DNA of 64,000 nt, taken from assembly GCF_016623585.1 (NCBI RefSeq), contig NZ_JAEHFY010000013.1, positions 1 through 64,000 of the forward strand, written 5' to 3'. The first letter of the stretch is position 1; each line of letters starts with the position of its first letter. Under the pieces are notes generated by a model that was not told the origin of the DNA, searched no databases, and worked only from the letters and a program-made list of their open reading frames with translations. The translations under genes and the position numbers were made by a program. Below are positions 56,661 through 64,000 of this stretch, piece after piece. Source of the stretch: Pedobacter segetis (lineage in GTDB: Bacteria > Bacteroidota > Bacteroidia > Sphingobacteriales > Sphingobacteriaceae).

Positions 56661-57197
56661 ATGAGTGATATCAAATATATTTTAGGCTTGTTTGAAGATC
56701 CCGATGATATGATGAATGGGATCGATAAGTTACAAGATAACGACATCAGCGTTTATGATGTTTATACGCCAATGCCCATACATGGTATTGAAGATAAATT
56801 AGGGGTTAAAAGAAGTAGGCTGGATATAGTTGCATTTATATGCGGCATTACAGGTACTTGTACGGGCTTCGGTATGATTTATTTTATGTTGGTGATGGAT
56901 TGGCCAATGAATGTTGGTGGTAAACCTAACTTTGCCATTCCAGACTTTATTCCGATAACTTTTGAATTAACGGTTTTATTTTGTGCTTTTGGGATGGTAG
57001 CAGCTTTCTTTTATAGAACTCACCTATTTCCAGGTAGGGCGCCAAGGGTAATGGAGCTTAGGGCAACAACAGATCGTTTTGTTATTGCTATCGACGCTAA
57101 TAAAGGGTTTGACAATCAAAAAATAGACAATTTACTAAAAGAGGCAGGTGCCATAGAAATCAAGCACAACGATAGAAAATATGTTAGCTATGAATAG
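56661..57197 (+). CDS. actD: Alternative complex III subunit ActD (DUF3341)
   Basis: A small membrane subunit of 178 aa. The N-terminal half is cytoplasmic (ILGLFEDPDDMMNGIDKLQD, DVYTPMPIHGIED), then two transmembrane helices follow (about 53-75 and 98-118) and a C-terminal tail with RFVIAIDA. This is the DUF3341 pattern. It contains no cofactor motif and acts as a structural subunit. It starts 2 bp after actC, and its end overlaps actE. Confidence 0.93.
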   Translation: MSDIKYILGLFEDPDDMMNGIDKLQDNDISVYDVYTPMPIHGIEDKLGVKRSRLDIVAFICGITGTCTGFGMIYFMLVMDWPMNVGGKPNFAIPDFIPITFELTVLFCAFGMVAAFFYRTHLFPGRAPRVMELRATTDRFVIAIDANKGFDNQKIDNLLKEAGAIEIKHNDRKYVSYE

Positions 57198-57774
57198 AAC
57201 AAATATATTAGGTTTAGCTTTTGTTGCGGTTGTAGTGGCAACTATTTTTAGCTCATGCCATGATAAGCGTAGCAGGGGTTTAGAATATGCGCCAAATATG
57301 TATTATCCAATCGCATACAATCCAGATCAAAAGAATCCGATTTTTGCTAACGGTATATCCGCTCAGGTACCGCCACCGGGCACAACCCCAGTTGGTTTTA
57401 CCAGATTTGATGAATTTCCAAATACACCAGAAGGTTATGCGGCGGCAAGCACAGGTATAACTAGTCCTTTAACCGTTACTAAAAAGAATTTGTTAGAAGG
57501 TAAGCAATTATATTTAGCTTTTTGCAGCCCCTGTCATGGAGAAAAAGGCATGGGGAATGGACATATAGTTGAGTTGGGTAAATTTCCAGCTCCCCCTTCC
57601 TATTCTACTGGTAACTCATCAAGAGGCGGGGCAATGAAAGATCTAACAGATGGAAAGATTTATCATACCATCCAATATGGATTAAATTTAATGGGGTCTT
57701 ATGCTTCCCAACTTTCTCCAGAAGAAAGATGGAAAGTTATCATGTACGTTCACCAATTACAAAAACCACAATAA
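57190..57774 (+). CDS. actE: Alternative complex III subunit ActE, monohaem cytochrome c lipoprotein
   Basis: A periplasmic monohaem cytochrome c. I prefer the ATG at 57190 (MNRTNILGLAF, 194 aa), which overlaps actD by 8 bp; an ATG 9 bp upstream is also possible. The lipobox is FSSC (about Cys22), so it is probably lipid-anchored. The haem motif is CSPCH (in LAFCSPCHGEKGMGNGH) and a distal methionine is likely in GLNLMGSY. The length and order match ActE, which passes electrons from ActA to the oxidase. Confidence 0.92.
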   Translation: MNRTNILGLAFVAVVVATIFSSCHDKRSRGLEYAPNMYYPIAYNPDQKNPIFANGISAQVPPPGTTPVGFTRFDEFPNTPEGYAAASTGITSPLTVTKKNLLEGKQLYLAFCSPCHGEKGMGNGHIVELGKFPAPPSYSTGNSSRGGAMKDLTDGKIYHTIQYGLNLMGSYASQLSPEERWKVIMYVHQLQKPQ

Positions 57775-57789
57775 TCGATTAACAAAAAT

Positions 57790-58986
57790 ATGGGAGCTCA
57801 TCATCATTCATATAATTTTTCAGAAAAATTTGACTTTAGTGGTAAAGTTAAAACATTAAGCATCGTTGGTATTATCATTGGCATTATTGCAGTAGCTTTT
57901 GGTTTTTTAACAGGCCATAGCGAGCGTACTTTCCTTAACTTACTATTGATGAGTTATTATTTTACCTGCGTATGTGCAGCCGGTGTTTTCTTTTGTGCCA
58001 TACAATTTGTTGCACAAGCCGGATGGTCTGCTGCATTGTTACGTGTACCCCAAGCGTTTGGCAAAGTTTTGCCATTAGCTAGTATAATTTTACTTATAGT
58101 TGTAGCCTCTGGTTTATTTTCTCATAACCTTTATCATTGGAACACACCAGAAGGTTCAGAAGAGTTCAGTCCGTCTAAATCTTTCTACCTAAGCCCAATT
58201 TTCTTTTTGGTTAGGATCGTATTGTTTTTAGGTGCCTACAGTATTTTTGCAGGTATTTTAACAAAAGCATCTGTAAATGAAGATCTTCACGGGGGGTTAA
58301 ATAGCTATAAGAGAAGTATCAAATATTCGGCTATATTTTTAGTGATTTTTGGTTTCACTACTCCCGTATGGGCATTTGATACCATTATGTCTTTAGAAGC
58401 AAATTGGTTCTCTACCATGTTTGGATGGTATAACTTTGCCGCAATGTGGGTTTCTGGCTTGGCAGCTATTACCGTTACTTTAATTTTATTAAAAAAAGCA
58501 GGCTATTTGAGCTGGATCAATGACAATCATTTCCATAACTTGGGACAGTTTGTTTTTGGTTTTTCCATTTTTTGGACTTATATCTGGTTTGCTCAATTTT
58601 TATTGATTTATTATGCAAATATGCCCGAAGAAACCGTTTATTTCTATAAACGATTGGAAGGTTTTTATATGCCTCTGTTTTGGTTAAACCTGATCATCAA
58701 CTTTATGTCGCCAGTTTTAATCTTAATGTCAAGAGACGCAAAAAGAAAACGAAATATGTTATTATTTGTATGTATTATACTTCTGTGCGGACATTGGTTA
58801 GATTATTATATGATGATCATGCCTGGGACATTAGGTGATGCAGCAGGTTTTGGAATTATTGAAATTGGAACAATTGTGGGTTTTGTGAGTTTGTTTGCTT
58901 TTACGGTAATGGCATCATTAAGTAAATTATCACTTGCTCCAAAAAACCATCCTTTTTTAGAAGAAAGTTTAAATCATCAAATATAA
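57790..58986 (+). CDS. actF: Alternative complex III subunit ActF (NrfD-like)
   Basis: The second NrfD-type membrane subunit, 398 aa with about ten transmembrane helices. It begins with a His-rich cytoplasmic segment (MGAHHHSYNFSEKFDFSGK) and contains YYFTCVCAAGVFFCAIQFVAQAGW, WAFDTIMSLEANWFSTMFGWY and NLIINFMSPVLILMSRDAKR, all typical of ActF. With ActC it forms the pseudo-symmetric membrane core. It follows actE by 15 bp. Confidence 0.94.
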   Translation: MGAHHHSYNFSEKFDFSGKVKTLSIVGIIIGIIAVAFGFLTGHSERTFLNLLLMSYYFTCVCAAGVFFCAIQFVAQAGWSAALLRVPQAFGKVLPLASIILLIVVASGLFSHNLYHWNTPEGSEEFSPSKSFYLSPIFFLVRIVLFLGAYSIFAGILTKASVNEDLHGGLNSYKRSIKYSAIFLVIFGFTTPVWAFDTIMSLEANWFSTMFGWYNFAAMWVSGLAAITVTLILLKKAGYLSWINDNHFHNLGQFVFGFSIFWTYIWFAQFLLIYYANMPEETVYFYKRLEGFYMPLFWLNLIINFMSPVLILMSRDAKRKRNMLLFVCIILLCGHWLDYYMMIMPGTLGDAAGFGIIEIGTIVGFVSLFAFTVMASLSKLSLAPKNHPFLEESLNHQI

Positions 58987-59023
58987 TTTGATATTCGGAA
59001 TGAAAATTTATAAGTTTTTTAAT

Positions 59024-60196
59024 ATGAAAAAAATCTTTTCATTATTTGCACTAATAGCATTGGCTTTTAATCAGGTAATGGCGCAAGATACAGTTGCAGG
59101 TGCCGCAGAAGAGGTAAGCAAAACTGATGGTTTGGCTAAAATGGTTGGATATTATCTGTTACTTTTCTTATTGCTTTGCATATTTATCGGTATAGTAGGT
59201 AAAATTCTCCAAGTATATGACCTAACAAAAAAAATCCAAGGTAAAAAAGAGGGAATAAAATGGAACAACATCAATGGGCTTATTTTCGCTGTTTTTTTGG
59301 TTTTGGGCCTGTATGGAGCATATTGGTGTTACACGGTGCAAGGCGCACAGATTTTACCAGATGCGGCCTCTATACATGGAGCTAAGATAGATTCTATGTT
59401 GAACGTAACATTGATTTTGACAACCATTGTGTTTGTAATTACTCATATTTTGCTTTTCACTTTCGCTTATCGTTACAAATTTAATAGAAAGAAAAAAGCT
59501 TACTATTATCCTCATAACAATACTTTAGAAAAATATTGGACTATTACCCCTGCAATTGTTTTAACAATTTTAGTTTTAATGGGATTTTTTACCTGGAGAG
59601 GGATTACCAACATATCTAAAAGCGATATGGCAAGTGCCATCCAAATCGATGTAACAGCACATCAATTTGCTTGGGAAGTAAGATATGCCGGAAAAGATAA
59701 CGTTGCGGGCAATAAAAATTACAAATTAATTGGGAGCCTTAACGGCTTAAATACCCTAGGTTTAGATCTTTCTGATAAAAGAAATTATGACGATTTAAAA
59801 GTGAGCGAAATTGTACTACCCGTAAACAAATCGGTAAGGTTTACTTTAGGCTCACAAGATGTTATCCATAGTTTTTATATGCCAGATTTTAGAGTTCAAA
59901 TGAATTGTGTGCCAGGTATGGCAACTTTTTTTCAATTTACTCCTACGATCACCACTGCAGAAATGCGAGAGAAAACCGGAAACCCAAAATATAATTACAA
60001 ATTGTATTGTGCAAAAATTTGCGGTGCTTCACATTATAACATGCAATTTGCAGTTAGGGTTGTTTCAGAGAAAGAATATAAAGAATGGATTAAACAACAA
60101 AAGCCAATTGTTACTGAAGATATGAAAAAGCAATATCAATTGGCCATGAAAGATAATTTAGCACCAAAGAATAATAAAATTGCATTAAATAATTAA
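59024..60196 (+). CDS. coxB: Cytochrome c oxidase subunit II
   Basis: Carries the CuA entry site of the aa3-type oxidase. The ATG at 59024 gives MKKIFSLFALIALAFNQVMAQ, a normal signal peptide (390 aa); an ATG at 59000 or a TTG at 58988 would extend it. Three hydrophobic helices follow (about 36-58, 78-98, 120-143), one more than the usual pair, as in other Bacteroidota. The cupredoxin domain has HSFYMPDF, and the CuA motif reads CAKICGASHYNM. The usual glutamate of C-x-E-x-C is Lys here; it is a backbone ligand, so copper binding may be kept. No cytochrome c domain is fused. It follows actF by 37 bp. Confidence 0.94.
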   Translation: MKKIFSLFALIALAFNQVMAQDTVAGAAEEVSKTDGLAKMVGYYLLLFLLLCIFIGIVGKILQVYDLTKKIQGKKEGIKWNNINGLIFAVFLVLGLYGAYWCYTVQGAQILPDAASIHGAKIDSMLNVTLILTTIVFVITHILLFTFAYRYKFNRKKKAYYYPHNNTLEKYWTITPAIVLTILVLMGFFTWRGITNISKSDMASAIQIDVTAHQFAWEVRYAGKDNVAGNKNYKLIGSLNGLNTLGLDLSDKRNYDDLKVSEIVLPVNKSVRFTLGSQDVIHSFYMPDFRVQMNCVPGMATFFQFTPTITTAEMREKTGNPKYNYKLYCAKICGASHYNMQFAVRVVSEKEYKEWIKQQKPIVTEDMKKQYQLAMKDNLAPKNNKIALNN

Positions 60197-60216
60197 GATT
60201 AAAACTGAAAGAGATT

Positions 60217-62115
60217 ATGTCAACAATTGCAATTCATACCTCAGCTACGATGCATCATCATGATGACCATTCTCATGGCCACCATAAAGAAACTTTCTTA
60301 ACTAAATATGTTTTTAGTCAGGATCATAAAATGATTGCCAAACAATTTTTGATTACTGGTATCATTATGGGCGTTATCGCTATGACGCTTTCTATTTTGT
60401 TTAGGATACAACTAGCCTACCCAGATCATAATTTCCCCTTATTAGAGGTTTTGTTGGGAAAATTTGCTCCAGACGGAAGGTTAGACCCTAACTTTTACTT
60501 GTCTTTAGTAACCATACACGGTACCATCATGGTATTTTTTGTGTTAACGGCCGGTTTAAGTGGTACATTCTCTAATCTTCTTATCCCCCTACAATTAGGC
60601 GCTAGAGACATGGCATCTCCGTTTATGAACATGCTTTCATATTGGTTGTTTTTTAGTGCTAGTGTAATCATGTTATCCACATTTTTCATAGAATCTGGGC
60701 CAGCAGGCGCAGGTTGGACTATCTATCCACCTTTATCTGCTTTGCCAAAAGCAATGCCAGGGTCTGGTTTAGGAATGACACTTTGGTTGGTATCGATGGT
60801 ACTATTTGTTGCTTCATCTTTGATAGGAGGTATTAACTATGTTTCTACCATCCTTAACATGCGTACCAAAGGGATGGATTTATGGAAAATGCCATTAACC
60901 TGTTGGGCTTTCTTCTTAACCGCCGTTTTAGGGATTTTATCGTTCCCGGTATTAGTTGCAGGTATCGTTCTATTGGTTTTCGATAGAAGTTTTGGAACTT
61001 CATTTTATCTTTCTGATATATACATAGGTGGGCAAGCATTGGCAAACGAAGGTGGTAGCCCTATTTTATGGGAACATTTATTTTGGTTCCTAGGGCATCC
61101 AGAGGTTTATATAGTAATTATGCCGGCAATGGGTATTGCTTCAGAAGTAATGTCTGTTAATTCTAGAAAGCCAATTTTTGGTTACCATGCAATGGTATAT
61201 TCTTTAATAGGTATTACCGTATTATCTTTCATAGTATGGGGGCATCATATGTTTGTTACAGGTATGAACCCTTTCTTAGGTGGGGTGTTTATGATAACCA
61301 CTTTAATAATCGCAGTTCCTTCAGCCGTAAAAACTTTTAATTGGTTAGCAACATTATGGCGAGGAAATATAAGGTTTACCCCCGCAATGTTATTTGCTAT
61401 CGGTTTGGTTTCTTTCTTTATTTCTGGCGGATTAACCGGTATTTGGTTAGGAAATGCAGCCTTAGACATTAATCTGCATGATACCTATTTCGTTGTGGCC
61501 CATTTCCATCTTGTAATGGGCTCTGCCGCAATTTTTGGTATGCTAGCAGGTATTTACCATTGGTATCCTAAAATGTTTGGCAGGCTAATGAACCCAAAGT
61601 TAGGTTATCTGCATTTTTGGTTAACCTTTGCTTCTGCATATTTGGTTTTCTTTCCAATGCACTTTATGGGCTTAGATGGTGTGCCGAGAAGATACTACGC
61701 TTTTACAGAATTCGAGTCGATGCAAAAATGGTTATCGGTAAACGTTTTCATTACTTGGGCCGCAATTTTAGGTGCAGTTGCTCAAGTTGCATTTTTGTTT
61801 AACTTCTTTTATTCGATTTTCTTCGGCGAGAAATCTACCCAAAACCCTTGGGAAGCCAATACCTTAGAATGGACAACTCCTGTAGAGCGTATCCATGGTA
61901 ACTGGCCAGGAGAAATACCTACTGTTTATAGGTGGGCTTATGATTATAGCAAACCAGGTCACGATGCCGATTTTATTACCCAAAACACGCCATTGTCTGA
62001 AACGATGAGTTCTAACCTTCCTCATGATTTTGCAGGAAACGAAGAAGCTGAAAGAATCCAAGAGCAATGGAATATCGAACATAAAAACATCGATAGTAGA
62101 GAAGAGGTAAAGTAA
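60217..62115 (+). CDS. coxA: Cytochrome c oxidase subunit I
   Basis: The haem-copper catalytic subunit that reduces oxygen and pumps protons, 632 aa and about 12-13 transmembrane helices. Ligand histidines are visible: TIHGTIMVFF (low-spin haem), HLFWFLGHPEVYIVIMP (CuB His with the cross-linked Tyr and the Glu of A1-type oxidases), WGHHMFVTG (CuB pair) and HDTYFVVAHFHLVMG (both haems). The Glu in GHPEVY argues for the A1 subfamily. A His-rich N-terminus (MHHHDDHSHGHH) precedes helix 1. It follows coxB by 20 bp. Subunits III and IV are not in the window. Confidence 0.97.
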   Translation: MSTIAIHTSATMHHHDDHSHGHHKETFLTKYVFSQDHKMIAKQFLITGIIMGVIAMTLSILFRIQLAYPDHNFPLLEVLLGKFAPDGRLDPNFYLSLVTIHGTIMVFFVLTAGLSGTFSNLLIPLQLGARDMASPFMNMLSYWLFFSASVIMLSTFFIESGPAGAGWTIYPPLSALPKAMPGSGLGMTLWLVSMVLFVASSLIGGINYVSTILNMRTKGMDLWKMPLTCWAFFLTAVLGILSFPVLVAGIVLLVFDRSFGTSFYLSDIYIGGQALANEGGSPILWEHLFWFLGHPEVYIVIMPAMGIASEVMSVNSRKPIFGYHAMVYSLIGITVLSFIVWGHHMFVTGMNPFLGGVFMITTLIIAVPSAVKTFNWLATLWRGNIRFTPAMLFAIGLVSFFISGGLTGIWLGNAALDINLHDTYFVVAHFHLVMGSAAIFGMLAGIYHWYPKMFGRLMNPKLGYLHFWLTFASAYLVFFPMHFMGLDGVPRRYYAFTEFESMQKWLSVNVFITWAAILGAVAQVAFLFNFFYSIFFGEKSTQNPWEANTLEWTTPVERIHGNWPGEIPTVYRWAYDYSKPGHDADFITQNTPLSETMSSNLPHDFAGNEEAERIQEQWNIEHKNIDSREEVK

Positions 62116-62136
62116 TATTTCTGCTATTTATATTTG

Positions 62137-62170
62137 ATTGGGGTATCATACTATAAGTAGATACCCCAAT
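62137..62170 (+). terminator. Hairpin between coxA and ctaA
   Basis: ATTGGGGTATC and GATACCCCAAT pair perfectly (11 bp) around a 12-base loop, followed by TTTTATAC. It may attenuate read-through from the oxidase genes to the haem A genes. Confidence 0.7.
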
Positions 62171-62184
62171 TTTATACAACAGTA

Positions 62185-63249
62185 ATGTATTCTAAGATAG
62201 AAAAGTCTTTTTTAAGAGTAAATTTAATTTCCATCATATCTTTATTCTTGTTGATCCTTGCAGGAGGGGTGGTAAGAAGTTCGGGATCTGGTATGGGATG
62301 CCCAGATTGGCCAAGATGTTTCGATCATTATATTCCTCCAACCGATGTGTCTGCATTACCAAAGGATTATAAGCAGAAATACGTTGCTCAAAGATTGGAA
62401 AAGAACAAAAAATTCGCCAATCTTTTAGATAAATCCGGATATCCCGATTTGGCCAATAAAGTAAGAAATGATGAGACCATAAAACTCCCGGAAGAATTCA
62501 ATGCAATCAAAACCTATACAGAATATATAAACCGGTTAATTGGCGCAATTACTGGCTTATTATTATTGCTAACTTTTATTATATCTATAAGATTATTAAA
62601 GGTTAGGAAGAGATTATTTTGGTTAAGTGGCATTAATCTTTTATTGGTTGTATTCCAAGCATGGCTAGGATCTATTGTGGTTTCTACAAATTTAATGGCC
62701 TGGATAATTACTGTACACATGTTAGTTGCCATTTTGATACTTGCAATAACCATTTATACCTATTTCGACTTAAAAACTTTTAAGAATAATGACATTACCA
62801 ACAATAAAGTAAGTTTAGTAATGAAGATATTTGCAGTAATTTTAGTTCTGTTATCCATTGTTCAAATAGCCGTTGGTACAGAAGTAAGAGAAGAGGTTGA
62901 TGCTGTGCAAAGTAATTATAAAGAATTATCAAGGAGCGAGTGGCTTAATGAAGTAGGACAGGTTTTTTCACATCACAAAGAATTGGCTTTGTTGTTAGTT
63001 ATCGCCAATGGGGTGTTTTTCTTTTTACTGATGAAGGGAAACAATTATAATAAAAGAACCACGGTTTATGGTAAGTATATTCTCCTTTTATTAGGATTAC
63101 AATTTATAACAGGTTTGATATTATCTAATTTTAGTTTGACTCCTTGGGGGCAAGCTCCCCATGTTTTATTGGCAACACTTATTTTTGGCGCACAATTTTA
63201 CTTACTACTTATTTTATTAAAAAAACCTTTTTTAATTAATAGCAATTGA
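62185..63249 (+). CDS. ctaA: Haem A synthase (COX15/CtaA)
   Basis: Oxidises haem O to haem A for the oxidase. It is a 354-aa membrane protein with eight helices in two pseudo-symmetric bundles. The CtaA signature GGVVRSSGSGMGCPDWPRCF stands at about 28-47, and haem-ligand histidines are in TVHMLVAILILA, SHHKELALLL and the final HVLLATLIFGAQ. An insertion between helices 1 and 2 (about 50-110, charged) is larger than in Bacillus CtaA, as in other Bacteroidota. The stop overlaps the ctaB start by 4 bp. Confidence 0.95.
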   Translation: MYSKIEKSFLRVNLISIISLFLLILAGGVVRSSGSGMGCPDWPRCFDHYIPPTDVSALPKDYKQKYVAQRLEKNKKFANLLDKSGYPDLANKVRNDETIKLPEEFNAIKTYTEYINRLIGAITGLLLLLTFIISIRLLKVRKRLFWLSGINLLLVVFQAWLGSIVVSTNLMAWIITVHMLVAILILAITIYTYFDLKTFKNNDITNNKVSLVMKIFAVILVLLSIVQIAVGTEVREEVDAVQSNYKELSRSEWLNEVGQVFSHHKELALLLVIANGVFFFLLMKGNNYNKRTTVYGKYILLLLGLQFITGLILSNFSLTPWGQAPHVLLATLIFGAQFYLLLILLKKPFLINSN

Positions 63250-64000
63250 ATACGTTTTTAAAAGATTTCAAGAATTTAGTTAAACTAAGGCTAACTTTTT
63301 TAGTGGTTTTTTCTGCTTCTATTTCATTTTTGATAGCAGCAGAAAGCCAGCTTGCCATACATTGGGGCAATTGGATAAAATTGGTGATCGGCGGTTTTTT
63401 GGTAACCTCTGCGGCAAACGGCTTTAATGAAATCATTGAAAAGGATTTAGATAAATTGATGCAAAGAACGGCAGACCGCCCTTTACCTTCTGGAAGGATG
63501 ACTAACGGCCAAGCTTTGGTAATAAGCTTGGTTATGGGCATATCTGGCACATTCTTATTAGGAAGTTTAAATATACTAACTGGTTTACTATCTGTTTTTT
63601 CGATATTTTTTTACGCTTTTATATATACACCGTTAAAACGCAAATCACCCATAGCAGTATTTGTTGGGGCAATTCCTGGTGCCTTACCACCTTTGATCGG
63701 TTACGTTGCTGCCCATGGCTATATCGATCAAATAGCATTGGTTCTTTTTGCGATACAGTTTGTATGGCAGTTCCCTCATTTTTGGGCAATTGCCTGGGTA
63801 CTAGATGATGATTATAAAAAAGCGGGCTTTAGGTTATTGCCAACCACCAAAAGAGATAAAACCAGCGCAATCATTACTTTTATGGCTACCTTGATATTAA
63901 TCCCTGTAAGTTTGTTGCCAACATTTTATGGTTTTGGAGGTAACATAATAGCGGTGGTATCGGTCATAATTGGATTGGCTTTTTCTTACCAAGCTTTGGT
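63246..64000 (+). CDS. ctaB: Protohaem IX farnesyltransferase (CtaB/CyoE), cut by the window end
   Basis: Adds the farnesyl group to haem B to give haem O, the step before CtaA. The frame opens with a TTG at 63246 that overlaps the ctaA stop (TTGA) and stays open to the window end (about 251 codons; the full protein is usually near 300). The UbiA-type motif is NGFNEIIEKDLDKLMQRTADRPLPSG (about 59-84), and the second acidic loop is seen in LDDDYKKAGFRLLP. About seven transmembrane helices are visible so far. No ATG lies near the start, so TTG is probably real. Confidence 0.93.
   Translation, partial: MNTFLKDFKNLVKLRLTFLVVFSASISFLIAAESQLAIHWGNWIKLVIGGFLVTSAANGFNEIIEKDLDKLMQRTADRPLPSGRMTNGQALVISLVMGISGTFLLGSLNILTGLLSVFSIFFYAFIYTPLKRKSPIAVFVGAIPGALPPLIGYVAAHGYIDQIALVLFAIQFVWQFPHFWAIAWVLDDDYKKAGFRLLPTTKRDKTSAIITFMATLILIPVSLLPTFYGFGGNIIAVVSVIIGLAFSYQAL

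Overview
The window is AT-rich chromosomal DNA from a member of the Bacteroidota, most likely a Sphingobacteriaceae (Pedobacter-like) organism; this is inferred from content, not from a database match. Pointers are a SusC/SusD pair, a type IX secretion sorting domain, an alternative complex III operon, LytS/LytTR-type signalling, TTTG/TAnnTTTG promoters of the Bacteroidota sigma factor, frequent TTG starts and weak Shine-Dalgarno sequences. The right end cuts through ctaB; the left end lies in a repeat ahead of parC.

Layout. 1-3018: an 82-bp tandem repeat, then topoisomerase IV subunit A. 3103-21055: a polysaccharide utilisation locus, all on the plus strand: a membrane-spanning propeller/LuxR regulator, a T9SS-secreted protein with a duplicated jelly-roll domain, a divergent glucoamylase-fold (PF10091) lipoprotein, SusC, SusD, a LamG lipoprotein, two GH144-type enzymes, an SGNH hydrolase and a GH3 beta-glucosidase. 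The two GH144-type enzymes keep the acidic residues recalled for bacterial endo-beta-1,2-glucanase, so the predicted substrate is a beta-1,2-glucan: endo-cleavage outside, import by SusCD, final cleavage to glucose by GH3.

21093-26541, minus strand apart from the tRNA: a single-domain response regulator, YceI, a PfkB kinase, tRNA-Asn, a 687-bp inverted-repeat-bounded element full of short repeats, groEL and groES. 27135-35518: an MmeI-like DNA methyltransferase, pirin, a DUF985 cupin, and a tightly overlapping two-gene unit encoding an SF2 helicase and a GIY-YIG nuclease. That pair is the best candidate for an undescribed system here. 35555-46243: housekeeping genes (glnS, ald, ligA, dapA) around a LiaF-like/DUF4288/LytS/LytTR operon whose upstream region carries three 21-bp phased repeats. 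46418-50252: an AI-2E family transporter, a BamA-like outer membrane protein, a deoxyhypusine-synthase homologue and a small membrane protein.

50728-64000: a respiratory operon, actABCDEF (alternative complex III), cytochrome oxidase subunits II and I, and the haem A synthesis genes ctaA and ctaB. Together they encode quinol oxidation, electron transfer through c-haems and an aa3-type oxidase with its cofactor supply. A 17-bp palindrome and a good Bacteroidota promoter sit ahead of actA.
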